This document shows positions 56,686-64,000 of a stretch of DNA of 64,000 bases, in pieces. The notes under the pieces were generated by a model. The model was not told the DNA's origin, searched no databases, and worked only from the letters and a program-made list of their open reading frames with translations. The position numbers and the translations under genes were made by a program. This stretch comes from an uncultured Eubacteriales bacterium (GTDB lineage Bacteria; Bacillota; Clostridia; Christensenellales; Aristaeellaceae). Where the stretch lies: positions 45,082 to 109,081 of the forward strand of contig CACYWL010000006.1 of assembly GCA_902778055.1 (NCBI GenBank), given 5' to 3'. How positions within the stretch are numbered: the first letter of the stretch is position 1; the number at the start of each line of letters is the position of its first letter.

Positions 56686-57786
56686 TCAAATGCTGACATC
56701 GATTTCGATGAGCAGGGTTTCGACGGAGCCCGCCATGCAGAGCGCGACATGGATGGGCATGGCCTTGTGGGCCGCCCGGTTGGCGTCGCTCTGCAGATCG
56801 TAGGATTCCGCCCAAAGGAGATAACCGTTCTCGATCATGTCCCCGGGCTGGAGGCGGCCGGCGGCGGATCCCCGCCAGCGGCCGGCAGCCAGCACTCCGG
56901 CGGCGGCGTAGCCCGCCAGCACGGCCGAGAAGCGGTTGATGAAGACCGCGGAAGTCTCATCCGTCTGGGGCAGCTTGCCGGAGCCGGATGTCAGCAGGGA
57001 CAGGGCCGCCTCCTGCAGGTCGGCGGAAATCCGATCCAGAGCGAGCACTTCGTCCAGCCGGATGCCGGAGACCGTCGTGCCGTTTTCCAGCAGGCGGCGG
57101 TTCGCTCCCCGGGTGATGTAGACATTGGCGTTCACGGCCTTCAGGGAGGCAATCTCCGATTCGGTCAGATCCGTGGGCAGCATGCCCGGGATCTGCTGAT
57201 AGCAAAGCGCAAAAGCAGAATCGGAATAGGCCCGGCTCAGGCCCATGGCCGTACCCATCACCGCAGGCGCGGCGTACAGGTCCGCGCCGTAGACGGTGAG
57301 GATCCGGTTCGATCCCGTCGCGAAGGCTTTCCGGAGAATGCCGGAGACGGAAAGCGCCTCGGAGACTGTTCCCGTCCCGGCGCAGAAGAGCACCATACGG
57401 TCAACAAGTGAAGGAAAAGCCTCGAGAAAGGCGATCTGCTTTGCCGGGGCAGTCTCGCAGAGGCAGACGCCGTAGAAGTCCGCGGTCCGGCCGAGAATCT
57501 GGCGAAAGATGTCCGCCGGGTTCTCATTCGAGGCGTAGAGACCGACATAGAGACGGTCCGGCGCGGGGGTGGCGGCGAAGTAGGCGCTGGCCGCCAGGTA
57601 CGCCGGATCCGAGGCCGAGAAGCCGTCGGCCCGCATATCCGCGGCGGAGGCATACAGCCTCAACCGGGTCTCCTCCGACACGGCAGAGGCAGGTGCCAGG
57701 ATCAGCCCCGTGGAAAACGCGGAGCCCGCGGCAATGGGCGAAGCGGTATTCACCGTCACCAGAACGATGGAAGAAAGAGACAGCAT
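56686..57786 (-). CDS. Contractile tail sheath protein (DUF3383 family)
   Basis: A 366-residue sheath protein. Start MLSLSSIVLVTVNTA; middle AYLAASAYFAATPAPDRLYVG, typical of DUF3383 and related sheaths; C-terminal NGYLLWAESYDLQSDANRAAH and ending VETLLIEIDVSI. The presence of a sheath shows the phage is of the contractile type. ATG 57786 is chosen for GGAGCTTCAG; the open frame extends further upstream but lacks a site and homology. Confidence 0.88.
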   Translation of the reverse strand: MLSLSSIVLVTVNTASPIAAGSAFSTGLILAPASAVSEETRLRLYASAADMRADGFSASDPAYLAASAYFAATPAPDRLYVGLYASNENPADIFRQILGRTADFYGVCLCETAPAKQIAFLEAFPSLVDRMVLFCAGTGTVSEALSVSGILRKAFATGSNRILTVYGADLYAAPAVMGTAMGLSRAYSDSAFALCYQQIPGMLPTDLTESEIASLKAVNANVYITRGANRRLLENGTTVSGIRLDEVLALDRISADLQEAALSLLTSGSGKLPQTDETSAVFINRFSAVLAGYAAAGVLAAGRWRGSAAGRLQPGDMIENGYLLWAESYDLQSDANRAAHKAMPIHVALCMAGSVETLLIEIDVSI

Positions 57787-57965
57787 CTGAAGCTCCAGGC
57801 CGGTGCGGCGCCGGCAGAAAGAGTTTAAGAAGGCTCGCCGCCAAATTGAACCTTCAGGGAGTTCCCCCACGGGGCCCCGGGAATGAGCCGGATGATCATC
57901 CCGCAGGGGGTGACATCAGGCGCGTAATGTGATACAGCCGGGAATCCCGGCGGAGGAACTGGTCG

Positions 57966-58499
57966 TTATCCTTCGGAGACGGTCATCCGGATCTCCGGCG
58001 GATGGGAGACCTTGCCGGAGCAGTCCGGGGCGGAACTCCAATTAACCGCGACGGACAGGGGGATGCTCAGGTCGGTCCGCAGGCGGTGCTGCTTTTCCCG
58101 CTCCTCCCAGACCAGGGAAGGCCCCCAGCTGCGGGGAATAGGATAAATCCCGGCGGCGCGAAGGATGGCCCGCGGGTTCCCGTACCCGTCCAGAAAAATC
58201 AGATGATGGACGTGGGAGGCGAGAGCCTCGGCGTCCGGCCCGTAAAAGACAAGGTTCAGACGCCAGCGGGAGAAGCGGAAAAGCTGCAGCACGCCTGAGG
58301 CATCCATGGCTTCCTCCATCCAGGGCGTGCCGTTCTCGGGCTGCAGATGGTAGTACAGCGCGTTCCGGCTTTCCGGGGGCGGAGGGGGAGCCGGGTTGGT
58401 GTATGCCCGGCGAATCAGGGCGGGGGAGCGGCCGGGCATTTCGCAAAGCCTGAGGGCGGAAAAGAGAGCCTGATAAACGGCATGGTGAAGGGAATCCAT
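57966..58499 (-). CDS. Phage neck/tail terminator-like protein
   Basis: A 177-residue protein (DSLHHAVYQALFSALRLCEM, FRFSRWRLNLVFYGPDAEALAS, RTDLSIPLSVAVNW). Size and order (between head-tail adaptors and sheath) fit a tail terminator or neck protein, and the strand pattern FRWRLNLVFYG followed by a helix and IPLSVAV agrees. The family is not firmly recognised. A Pro-rich loop (NPAPPPPPE) lies near residue 35. A 179-base gap to the sheath start shows no gene. Confidence 0.6.
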   Translation of the reverse strand: MDSLHHAVYQALFSALRLCEMPGRSPALIRRAYTNPAPPPPPESRNALYYHLQPENGTPWMEEAMDASGVLQLFRFSRWRLNLVFYGPDAEALASHVHHLIFLDGYGNPRAILRAAGIYPIPRSWGPSLVWEEREKQHRLRTDLSIPLSVAVNWSSAPDCSGKVSHPPEIRMTVSEG

Positions 58500-58609
58500 G
58501 GATGACGCCTCCTTTAAAGATGAAGGAAGGACAACGGGTATCCTCGCCGCGGGAAAAAAGGGAAGGAGCGGGAAACTGCAGGAAGGACCAGGAAGGAGCA
58601 GGCCGCGGC

Positions 58610-58966
58610 TCAGATCCGGACGGCCCAGGCCTTCCAGAATCCGTAGGCCTGCCAGGGCCGAACCTGGAACACGCGGTAGACGGCATCGCCGCAGAGGATT
58701 TCATCCGGAGCGGTCCAGCTGTCACCCTGCTCCTCTCCCAGGGAGAGAGGCTCCGTGGAGTGGATGAGCACGACGGGCTCATGGCGGTATTCCTCCGGCA
58801 GCAGTTCCAGCTGGGCGGGGAGCGCCGGATGAACCGTGCCGAAGGCGAAGATTTCCTCCACGCCGGTTATTCTGGGAACGCCGCATTCCTGGGTCCAGGT
58901 GCGGCGGAGGATGGAGAAGGTTCCCGAGCCGAGATCGGGATCGGAAAGAATTTCATCAAAGTTCAA
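58610..58966 (-). CDS. Phage head-tail connector protein, family uncertain
   Basis: A 118-residue protein (MNFDEILSDPDLGSGTFSILR, EEIFAFGTVHPALPAQLELLPEEYR, YRVFQVRPWQAYGFWKAW). In order and size it fits the small head-closure or connector proteins between adaptor and tail terminator. I do not recognise a specific family. The start at 58966 follows GGAGGTGTAACCC. Confidence 0.55.
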   Translation of the reverse strand: MNFDEILSDPDLGSGTFSILRRTWTQECGVPRITGVEEIFAFGTVHPALPAQLELLPEEYRHEPVVLIHSTEPLSLGEEQGDSWTAPDEILCGDAVYRVFQVRPWQAYGFWKAWAVRI

Positions 58967-59053
58967 TGGGTTACACCTCCAGGGACGAAACAGAGGAGCC
59001 GGGGACGGGAAAAAAGGAACGAAGGGGGCGGGAGAGCGCTTTTCTAAATTCGG

Positions 59054-59557
59054 TCAGGACTGCTTCACTTCAAAGCTGAAGGAAGCGTAAAGTTCGCCGG
59101 TATCGTACATGGGCTTGTCGAATCCCTTGCCGGGGACATGGACGGGTTTGCCGGAGGAGAAATTCCGGATCCAGCCGCCGGAGATGGTCAGCGGAGCGTT
59201 GCCCGGCTGGATGCCGGCATCGATGTAGGCCCGGATGCCGTCGGCGCCGGCCTGGCCGGCTTCCTCGAAACCGGAGAGAACGCCCTCAGGATTTCCCTGG
59301 GAGGCGGCCTCGCAGGCGGAGAGCAGGCCGTCCGCGACGGCTGCCTGCGTCTCCTCCTTCGCAAGAGCCGGGCCGACCACCGGCCGGGGCGGGATATGGG
59401 CTCCCGGCGCTCCCCGCTCGTGGAGGGCCAGCAGCCAGCGGCTGCGTTCCGGGGCGCTCTCCGGGAGGCCTACCTCCACGCTGGCGGATTTCAGCAGCTT
59501 CCGGGCTTCATCCAGCGCTTTCTGCTGAGCGCGGTTCTCTTTGAAGGAAACATCCAT
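59054..59557 (-). CDS. Phage head-tail joining/tail completion-like protein
   Basis: A 167-residue protein (ALDEARKLLKSASVEVGLPES, LALHERGAPGAHIPPRPVVGP, LTISGGWIRNF and YDTGELYASFSFEV at the end). The HERG...PPRPV and DTGELY...SF motifs are typical of Mu gpG/HK97 gp10-like joining proteins. The gene is preceded by a 211-base spacer with a REP-like hairpin instead of the usual tight junction. Confidence 0.7.
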   Translation of the reverse strand: MDVSFKENRAQQKALDEARKLLKSASVEVGLPESAPERSRWLLALHERGAPGAHIPPRPVVGPALAKEETQAAVADGLLSACEAASQGNPEGVLSGFEEAGQAGADGIRAYIDAGIQPGNAPLTISGGWIRNFSSGKPVHVPGKGFDKPMYDTGELYASFSFEVKQS

Positions 59558-59696
59558 TGGCTTTCCTCCGTATAAAGGGAAGTCATTTCAGAGCAACTGA
59601 TGAACAAAGAACATCCGGGCCAACAAGGAGAGGGCACAGACAAACGCTTGGAAACAAAGGTGACAAGGTTTTTCACACATACTGTTCCCGCATTTT

Positions 59697-59723
59697 GGAG
59701 ACAGAGAACCGTCCCCTGTCTCC
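59697..59723. repeat. REP-like hairpin (GGAGACAG...CTGTCTCC) in the prophage
   Basis: GGAGACAG and CTGTCTCC pair over an 11-base loop (AGAACCGTCCC). The sequence resembles a short repeat seen widely in Firmicutes genomes, often near REP-associated tyrosine transposases; that is recollection, not a search. It is in a 211-base gap (59558-59768) without a gene. Confidence 0.65.
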
Positions 59724-59768
59724 CCTTATACCCATCGCACAATGAATGTCAATTGGATTCTGAACTTT

Positions 59769-60176
59769 TCAAGGTACATATCTGGGGCAGGAATGTAGCC
59801 GAAGCAGGGTCAGCAGCTGCAGGCCGTAGGTCGTTTCCTCCAGGTCGGAGAGGCCGGTGGCCGCGCCGGAGGAAGCATTTCCGGAGGCGTAGGTCACGGC
59901 CACGTCATCCACCTTCTTGCTGGTGATCTTCGTGCCGTCCCCCGAGGAGGCCAGGGCGGAGAAGGAAGAGACTCCGCCCTGAGCCTCCAGAGAGGGAGGA
60001 AAGGTCCGGGCATAGAGTGTGAGCCTGTGGGCGGTGAAGAGCCGGCGGGCCTCCTCCGCGTCCTCGTCGAACTCATCGAAACGGAGGCCGGCGGAAGTGA
60101 CGTATTCCCTCAGGACGGGCTCCGGGAAGACTCCGGCGAACTGGGGATAGAAGGCCAGGAACTCTGCAACCGTCAT
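59769..60176 (-). CDS. DUF4054 head-tail adaptor-like protein
   Basis: A 135-residue protein (MTVAEFLAFYPQFAGVFPEPVLREYV, where an N-terminal helix pair begins; AEEARRLFTAHRLTLYAR; TYGLQLLTLLRLHS). This is the DUF4054 pattern, with an inner segment (ASSGDGTKITSKKVDDVAVTY) that looks like a loop or arm. It binds at the portal-tail junction by analogy. The end CPRYVP next to the spacer may have been altered by the insertion there. It overlaps the preceding gene by four bases. Confidence 0.75.
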   Translation of the reverse strand: MTVAEFLAFYPQFAGVFPEPVLREYVTSAGLRFDEFDEDAEEARRLFTAHRLTLYARTFPPSLEAQGGVSSFSALASSGDGTKITSKKVDDVAVTYASGNASSGAATGLSDLEETTYGLQLLTLLRLHSCPRYVP

Positions 60177-60556
60177 TTTCCTACGGGCTTACGGCCCTTC
60201 ATCGGGGCAGCCGCAGTGCTTTCCGTGTCAGCCCCGGAACCGGCAGGTTCGGCCTTGCCCGGTTCGACGGTGGCCGAAGGCTCAGCCGCGTTTTCGTCTT
60301 TCGGAGCTTTCCTGGAAATCTTCTTCCCTTCCGCGTCGATGCCGGCCAGGGGATCGGATTCCAGGCGGCGCTTCTCCTCCACGGAGGTGACGGCCTGCAG
60401 GGTTCCGTCCCCGGAGAGCAGGCGGAAGAGCGGATCCTCCTGGATTTCCTCCGGGGCCTGGAGGATACGGGCCGTATCGGAGGGAGAGACGGCGAAGACC
60501 GTTCGGCCGGTCCGGTCATGGAACACGGCAGCGACATGGCAGACGATGGTAAGCAT
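60173..60556 (-). CDS. Hypothetical prophage protein
   Basis: A 127-residue protein with a short beta-rich start (MLTIVCHVAAVFHDRTGRTVF, DTARILQAPEEIQEDPLFRLL) and a long Ala/Glu/Pro/Lys-rich tail (about 75-127). I do not recognise it. It sits between capsid and DUF4054 genes, so a capsid-decoration or connector role is possible. It overlaps the next gene by four bases and has AAGGAGTTCC upstream. The 143-base gap to the capsid gene holds short inverted repeats and no gene. Confidence 0.55.
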   Translation of the reverse strand: MLTIVCHVAAVFHDRTGRTVFAVSPSDTARILQAPEEIQEDPLFRLLSGDGTLQAVTSVEEKRRLESDPLAGIDAEGKKISRKAPKDENAAEPSATVEPGKAEPAGSGADTESTAAAPMKGRKPVGK

Positions 60557-60699
60557 AAGTGGAACTCCTTTCTGTACGGCTCCGGGAGCAGGATGCGGTG
60601 CACCCGCATGCTCAATGGCCGCAACTCCGCTCCGCGGAGATTGCTTCCGTTCGCATGGGGTTTGAGCAGATGATATTTCCCGCGCCGCGGGTCATCGGC

Positions 60700-61671
60700 T
60701 TAAATGCCATCCATATACCGGACGGTCTGGGGATAGAGGAAGCGGACTTCGCTGAACTGGGCGATGTAGGGGATCTTGATCCGCATCTCGGCGTACTCCG
60801 TATCCATCCGGCGCAGAGGCTGGGTCAGATTGAAGCAGATCTTGCCGGGATCATTGATGTAGCAGACCATCCGGTCGGATCCGGACGCCCCGATGCCCTT
60901 GCACCATTTGCAGGGGGAGATCACCAGCTGGCCGCCCTGCTGGTTGGTCAGGTTGTTCTCGAGGATGTAGGTCAGGATGCTGCGCTCGGAATCATCCGAA
61001 ACCTTCCGGGTGACCAGGGCGCCGAACTGCTCCACGGGAATGAGGATATGGTTCGGCAGAGCGTCGGCGGAGCAGTCGCAGTATTCCCAGATCCCCGCGA
61101 TGATCGCGTTGATGTCCGTCAGGATCTGGTCCGCCGTCTTGTCCTGCCATTTGGTGCTGTTTCCCGTGCCGGTATTGGCCGCGGAAACCCGGTAGATCAG
61201 CCGGTTGTTGATCAGGCCGGTGCTCTGCACCTTGTCGAAGCCCCGGTACACGTTCCGGTCCATCGCCTTGTCGCAGTGCAGCCGGATGCCCTTATTCAGG
61301 AAGGTTTCCGGATCGCGGCCCACGTTCATCATCTTTTCCCGCTCGAGGGTCGAGAAGGACATGTATTCCGCGAAGTTGAAGCACCGGGCGACGCTCTGGC
61401 TCATGTCCGCCTGGACGACGGGGATGTCGTTGGTCGCGTCAAAGATCAGGTTATCCTCGTCCCGGCCGGTGCTGGCGTAGGTCACGTCCACGCTGACGAT
61501 GCTCTCCAGCAGGCCGCCCCCGGTGATGACGGGCATGTCCCGGGGCCAGTCGGTGCCGGTCAGGGGCTCGAGAATCTTTTCATCCACCTTCTCCAGCTCC
61601 TTCATCAGGAAGGTATAGCTGTCGTTGGCCCGGAGGTGGGCCGGGGCGCGAAGGGTGTTGTATTTCGCCAT
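60700..61671 (-). CDS. Major capsid protein (DUF2184 family)
   Basis: A 323-residue protein (AKYNTLRAPAHLRANDSYTFLM, LTGTDWPRDMPVITGGGLLE, MSQSVARCFNFAEYMSFSTLE, PNHILIPVEQFGALVT, RRMDTEYAEMRIKIPYI). It belongs to the DUF2184 group of phage capsid proteins. As the largest head protein following the protease/scaffold and cement genes it is most likely the main shell subunit. AAAGGAGAAAAAC precedes the start. Confidence 0.85.
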   Translation of the reverse strand: MAKYNTLRAPAHLRANDSYTFLMKELEKVDEKILEPLTGTDWPRDMPVITGGGLLESIVSVDVTYASTGRDEDNLIFDATNDIPVVQADMSQSVARCFNFAEYMSFSTLEREKMMNVGRDPETFLNKGIRLHCDKAMDRNVYRGFDKVQSTGLINNRLIYRVSAANTGTGNSTKWQDKTADQILTDINAIIAGIWEYCDCSADALPNHILIPVEQFGALVTRKVSDDSERSILTYILENNLTNQQGGQLVISPCKWCKGIGASGSDRMVCYINDPGKICFNLTQPLRRMDTEYAEMRIKIPYIAQFSEVRFLYPQTVRYMDGI

Positions 61672-61733
61672 GTTTTTCTCCTTTCAGGGTTCTCGGATCG
61701 GGCCGGGGCCGGGCGGGAGCGCGGCCCGCCCGG

Positions 61734-62213
61734 TCAGATCAGGTTCGGGGTGTTCAGGACAATCTCCGCCATGCCGGCGCCGTCCGGGGCGCAGGAAATG
61801 TGGACGTTGTTCAGGGGAATGGCGGTGTCGCCGTAGGCGACGGTGAAGCCGCCGGTGCTGTTCAGGATATTGACCTTGGTGCCGGGAACGGCACCGCTGC
61901 CGGCCATCTTGACAACAATCTTGCCGCGGACCAGGACATCCACGAGCTCCTTGTCCGCGTAGGAGCCGGCATTGCTGCCGTAGGTATCCGGGGTTTTGGA
62001 GGGGTTCCGCACCGTGACGCCGATGAAATCGGCTCCGGTGTGGGAGGCAGGATCAAAGCGGACGATGCCGCCGTGATCCGCGCTGAAGGCGACCGGAACC
62101 CCGAAGGGCAGCGCGGCCCCGGACCGGTTCGCCAGAGAGACGACCACGTCGTCCAGGCTGCGGGCAATGGCTCCCGCATAGCCGTTCAGGAAGTTGGAAA
62201 GTACTTTTCCCAT
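61734..62213 (-). CDS. Capsid cement/decoration-like protein (DUF2190/Gp24-like)
   Basis: A 159-residue beta-rich protein (RSLDDVVVSLANRSGAALPFG, FIGVTVRNPSKTPDTYGSN, SYADKELVDVLVRGKIVVKMAG, PGTKVNILNSTGGFTVAYG). The VDVLVRGKIVVK strand and overall size are typical of small cement proteins that stabilise the expanded shell. It lies between protease/scaffold and capsid genes, as in related phages. The start follows AAAGGAGTAACCC. Confidence 0.78.
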   Translation of the reverse strand: MGKVLSNFLNGYAGAIARSLDDVVVSLANRSGAALPFGVPVAFSADHGGIVRFDPASHTGADFIGVTVRNPSKTPDTYGSNAGSYADKELVDVLVRGKIVVKMAGSGAVPGTKVNILNSTGGFTVAYGDTAIPLNNVHISCAPDGAGMAEIVLNTPNLI

Positions 62214-62355
62214 GGGTTACTCCTTTCAAATGGATCAGTTCAGAGAGGATGGAGTGTCAGAGCGGCCGGCCGGCCCGGCGGAGCCGGAGGGGCGGCATGC
62301 ACGGGGCGGCGAATGAGGCAGCAGGGCCGCCTGCTCGAGACCGGCACCGACCGGC

Positions 62356-63447
62356 TCATTTCTTCCTCAGGTTGGCGTTCCGGGAGGCCATGATCTTCTG
62401 GCCCAGGCTGCGGGCGGAGCTGTCATGGACGGCCGCCTTTCGCAGGGCGGCATAGGCGTTGGGCCGTCCGTTCCGGGCCTGCTGACGGCGGGTGAGCCGC
62501 TTCATGCGGGCGGCCACGTCCGCGTTGAAGCGCTGACGCTGCTTGGGCGTCATGCGCTTCAGCTGGGGCCGGAAGGAAGCCAGCGCCGTCCGCAGGGCAT
62601 CCGCGGCTCTGGCGGCGGATTCGGGATCCTCCTCGTCCTCATCCTCGCCCTCGACGGGCTCCAGAATGCTGGACAGGATCTCCTCCTCGTCCGTCACGGG
62701 GGCGTCGGGATCGGTCTGGGCCGGATCCTCCGAATCCAGGATCTCGGCCACCAGCTCCTCCACAGGATCTGCTGGCGTCACGCCCTCCAGGTCATCCCCG
62801 GAGGCCAGGGCCGGATCCACGGTCTCCGCCATCGCCTCCACGGCCGCGGCGGCCACGTTCTGCGCCATCTGCTCCACGGCCGTCTCCGCGGCAGCCTGAG
62901 CAGCGGCGGAAGGATCCTCGTCCTCGGTGGGCACCTCGGTATTGCAGTCGGCTGCGGGGCCGGAAAGCAGGGAAATGATCTGACGCAGGGCCTCCAGAAT
63001 CTGGGGACTGCAGTCGATCTCGTGCGCGTTGCGCGAGAGACTACAGTCTCCGCGGTGCGCGCGCGATTCCGCATTCACCGGCTGGTCCCCGGGCGTTTCC
63101 ACGACGACGGGGGATTCAGGGACTGCGGCCGGGGCGGCGGCGTTCACAGGAAGAACGACCGCAGGGGCCGCGGGAGCGGAGGCAGGGACTGCAGCGGCAG
63201 GAACGGCCGCCGGGACGGCGATCATTTCCTCGTCCGCCGCAGGTTCCAGGTTTTCGGCGACCGCGGAGGCCACGGCGTTTACCAGCGGATCGCCGGTGGG
63301 CTGGGCCGTCTCGGCGGGAACCGCCGCGAGGACCGCGGCTGGCTCCTCCATCGTTTCGGTGATGAGCTCGGCCAGGCCGTCCACATCCCCGTCCTTGGCC
63401 ATCCGGGCCATGAGTTTTGCGCGCCAGAGGGATTTCTTCTTCATCAT
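62356..63447 (-). CDS. Possible nested scaffold protein from internal in-frame start
   Basis: ATG at 63447 (MMKKKSLWRAKLMARMAKDGD) is in frame with the protease-scaffold gene and is preceded by GAAAGGAGCAGC, as strong as the sites of separate genes here. It would give a 363-residue scaffold lacking the protease domain, like lambda Nu3 within gene C. Experimental support is needed; the alternative is a single long product. Confidence 0.55.
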   Translation of the reverse strand: MMKKKSLWRAKLMARMAKDGDVDGLAELITETMEEPAAVLAAVPAETAQPTGDPLVNAVASAVAENLEPAADEEMIAVPAAVPAAAVPASAPAAPAVVLPVNAAAPAAVPESPVVVETPGDQPVNAESRAHRGDCSLSRNAHEIDCSPQILEALRQIISLLSGPAADCNTEVPTEDEDPSAAAQAAAETAVEQMAQNVAAAAVEAMAETVDPALASGDDLEGVTPADPVEELVAEILDSEDPAQTDPDAPVTDEEEILSSILEPVEGEDEDEEDPESAARAADALRTALASFRPQLKRMTPKQRQRFNADVAARMKRLTRRQQARNGRPNAYAALRKAAVHDSSARSLGQKIMASRNANLRKK

Positions 63448-64000
63448 GCTGCTCCTTTCAAAATGGTCTCTGGGATATTGATCCCGAATGGAAACGCGGG
63501 GGCCCGCGCGGCCGGTGTCCACCACCGCCACGTGATTCCCGCGGATTTCCCGCTGAATGAGTTTTCCGTCCTCCTCGCAGAGGGTATAGGTATAGCCGCA
63601 GGAGATCTCCCGTTTTCCGGCGAGAATCTCCTCGGTCAGGACCGGATCGGTGATCATCAGATCCGCCAGCAGCAGATCCGATTCCGCGCCCGATCCCCGG
63701 CGGACATGCTGGGCATGGCCGCGGATCAGGTAACGGCTGTTCTCCGCCGTGACGCCGTCCGGCGCGGACGGATGATCGTCCGTCACGGGCATCCCCTCAA
63801 AGGAGGCGACGCAGGCCGGGGAGAAGACCTCCTCCTCCGGCCGCAGGACCGGGATCAGCCGGTCATCCGGCTCCGGCAGGCCCAGCTCCGAGGGCAGATA
63901 TTCCTGCACCCCCGTCCGGGCCACCGGCACGTTCAGGCAGATCAGGTACCCCTCCGGCTCCCGGCGGGAGATGTTCTCGGAGAGGCGGGTTCCGAAGTAG
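62356..64000 (-). CDS. DUF2213 prohead protease-scaffold protein (5' end outside window)
   Basis: At least 547 codons are visible. The open frame runs to the right edge, beginning YFGTRLSENISRREPEGYL, so the true start is outside. The N-terminal part is the DUF2213 domain (ARTGVQEYLPSELGLPEPDD, FEGMPVTDDHPS, GKREISCGYTYTL, GNHVAVVDTGRAGP), thought to be the maturation protease. From about 63447 leftward comes a long Ala/Glu/Pro-rich region with an acidic stretch (EGEDEDEEDPES) and a basic C-terminus (RMTPKQRQRFNADVAARMKR), fitting a scaffold. An internal start exists (next entry). Confidence 0.85.
   Translation of the reverse strand, partial: YFGTRLSENISRREPEGYLICLNVPVARTGVQEYLPSELGLPEPDDRLIPVLRPEEEVFSPACVASFEGMPVTDDHPSAPDGVTAENSRYLIRGHAQHVRRGSGAESDLLLADLMITDPVLTEEILAGKREISCGYTYTLCEEDGKLIQREIRGNHVAVVDTGRAGPRVSIRDQYPRDHFERSSMMKKKSLWRAKLMARMAKDGDVDGLAELITETMEEPAAVLAAVPAETAQPTGDPLVNAVASAVAENLEPAADEEMIAVPAAVPAAAVPASAPAAPAVVLPVNAAAPAAVPESPVVVETPGDQPVNAESRAHRGDCSLSRNAHEIDCSPQILEALRQIISLLSGPAADCNTEVPTEDEDPSAAAQAAAETAVEQMAQNVAAAAVEAMAETVDPALASGDDLEGVTPADPVEELVAEILDSEDPAQTDPDAPVTDEEEILSSILEPVEGEDEDEEDPESAARAADALRTALASFRPQLKRMTPKQRQRFNADVAARMKRLTRRQQARNGRPNAYAALRKAAVHDSSARSLGQKIMASRNANLRKK

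Larger units (their letters stand above)
48711..64000 (-). mobile_element. Prophage late region, contractile-tailed (myovirus type), right part outside window
   Basis: About 15 kb of tightly packed minus-strand structural and lysis genes, from the protease/scaffold (right) to holin (left), ending in a terminator at 48711-48736. It includes sheath, tube, tape measure, baseplate and capsid genes, so it is a contractile phage rather than a siphovirus. Integrase, repressor, terminase and portal are not in the window, and no attachment site could be assigned. The part left of about 56 kb appears lower in GC than the part to the right, suggesting a mosaic. Confidence 0.9.

Noticed and set aside
59491..59742. 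Small open frames across the 59.56-59.77 kb gap on both strands
   Set aside because: They have no ribosome sites or recognisable motifs and run through the REP-like hairpin; treated as gene-free.
48711..64000. A phage-tail-like bacteriocin (contractile tailocin) instead of a prophage
   Set aside because: Capsid, cement and protease/scaffold genes are present, so a head is encoded; a tailocin would lack them.
1..64000. Search by eye for tRNA, rRNA, riboswitch and T-box elements
   Set aside because: No cloverleaf, GGTTCGA-type arm or T-box (TGGGTGG) sequence was found in gene-free stretches; weak matches fell inside coding regions.

Overview
The window looks like chromosomal DNA of a GC-rich, spore-lineage anaerobe of the class Clostridia. 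A rumen or gut Christensenellales/Oscillospirales-type organism is an inference, not a firm placement. The evidence is the SCIFF peptide with its radical SAM maturase, FloA/NfeD, RNase Y, Shine-Dalgarno sites close to AAGGAGG, several TTG/GTG starts and many sigma-A promoters with a 17-bp spacer. No tRNA, rRNA or CRISPR array was seen.

Left end (1-5.1 kb): the 3' part of a bacterial microcompartment (BMC) operon. It holds the end of a CoA-acylating aldehyde dehydrogenase, two near-identical hexamer shell proteins, a FucU-type sugar mutarotase, a LacI regulator, four consecutive pentamer (vertex) proteins, and an iron-type alcohol dehydrogenase whose N-terminus looks like an encapsulation helix. 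Together they suggest a compartment for an aldehyde made from a deoxyhexose such as fucose or rhamnose. The signature dehydratase or aldolase lies outside the window. At 5.3-10.1 kb follows a complete branched-chain-amino-acid-type ABC importer (livKHMGF) with an attenuating terminator after the binding protein.

Middle (10.2-46.2 kb): mostly housekeeping and envelope genes. These include a three-domain nucleotidyltransferase-cytidylyltransferase-PEP mutase protein, an AEC transporter, a LexA-like regulator, a GH5 endoglucanase-like lipoprotein, the SCIFF pair, NfeD/FloA, aroB, and a translational GTPase fused to a Rae1/YacP-like NYN nuclease. There follow an MFS transporter, murA, a J-domain protein, a PIG-L deacetylase, a radical SAM protein, the NAD(P)HX repair enzyme, an SH3 protein, PPK2, RNase Y, asnS, an SMR pair and an ATP-grasp enzyme. 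The region ends with a sugar aminotransferase and two membrane-anchored glycosyltransferases, apparently for a lipid-linked surface sugar.

Accessory zone (46.2-48.7 kb): an AT-rich patch. The 3' end of the last glycosyltransferase is duplicated around a roughly 0.9-kb insert carrying a CFI-box protein. Next comes a DUF4143 ATPase gene flanked by three copies of a palindrome-centred repeat.

Right end (48.7-64 kb, minus strand): the late operon of a contractile-tailed prophage, cut by the window edge. In transcription order it has a DUF2213 protease/scaffold with a nested start, cement protein, DUF2184 capsid protein, head-tail adaptors, DUF3383 sheath, tube, and baseplate plug, hub, spike, gp25-like and J-like proteins. 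Then come tail chaperones with a T_TTT_TTT frameshift site, a short tape measure, Dit-like and DUF2612 proteins, endolysin, a membrane coiled-coil protein and holin. No receptor-binding fibre gene, integrase or repressor is visible here.
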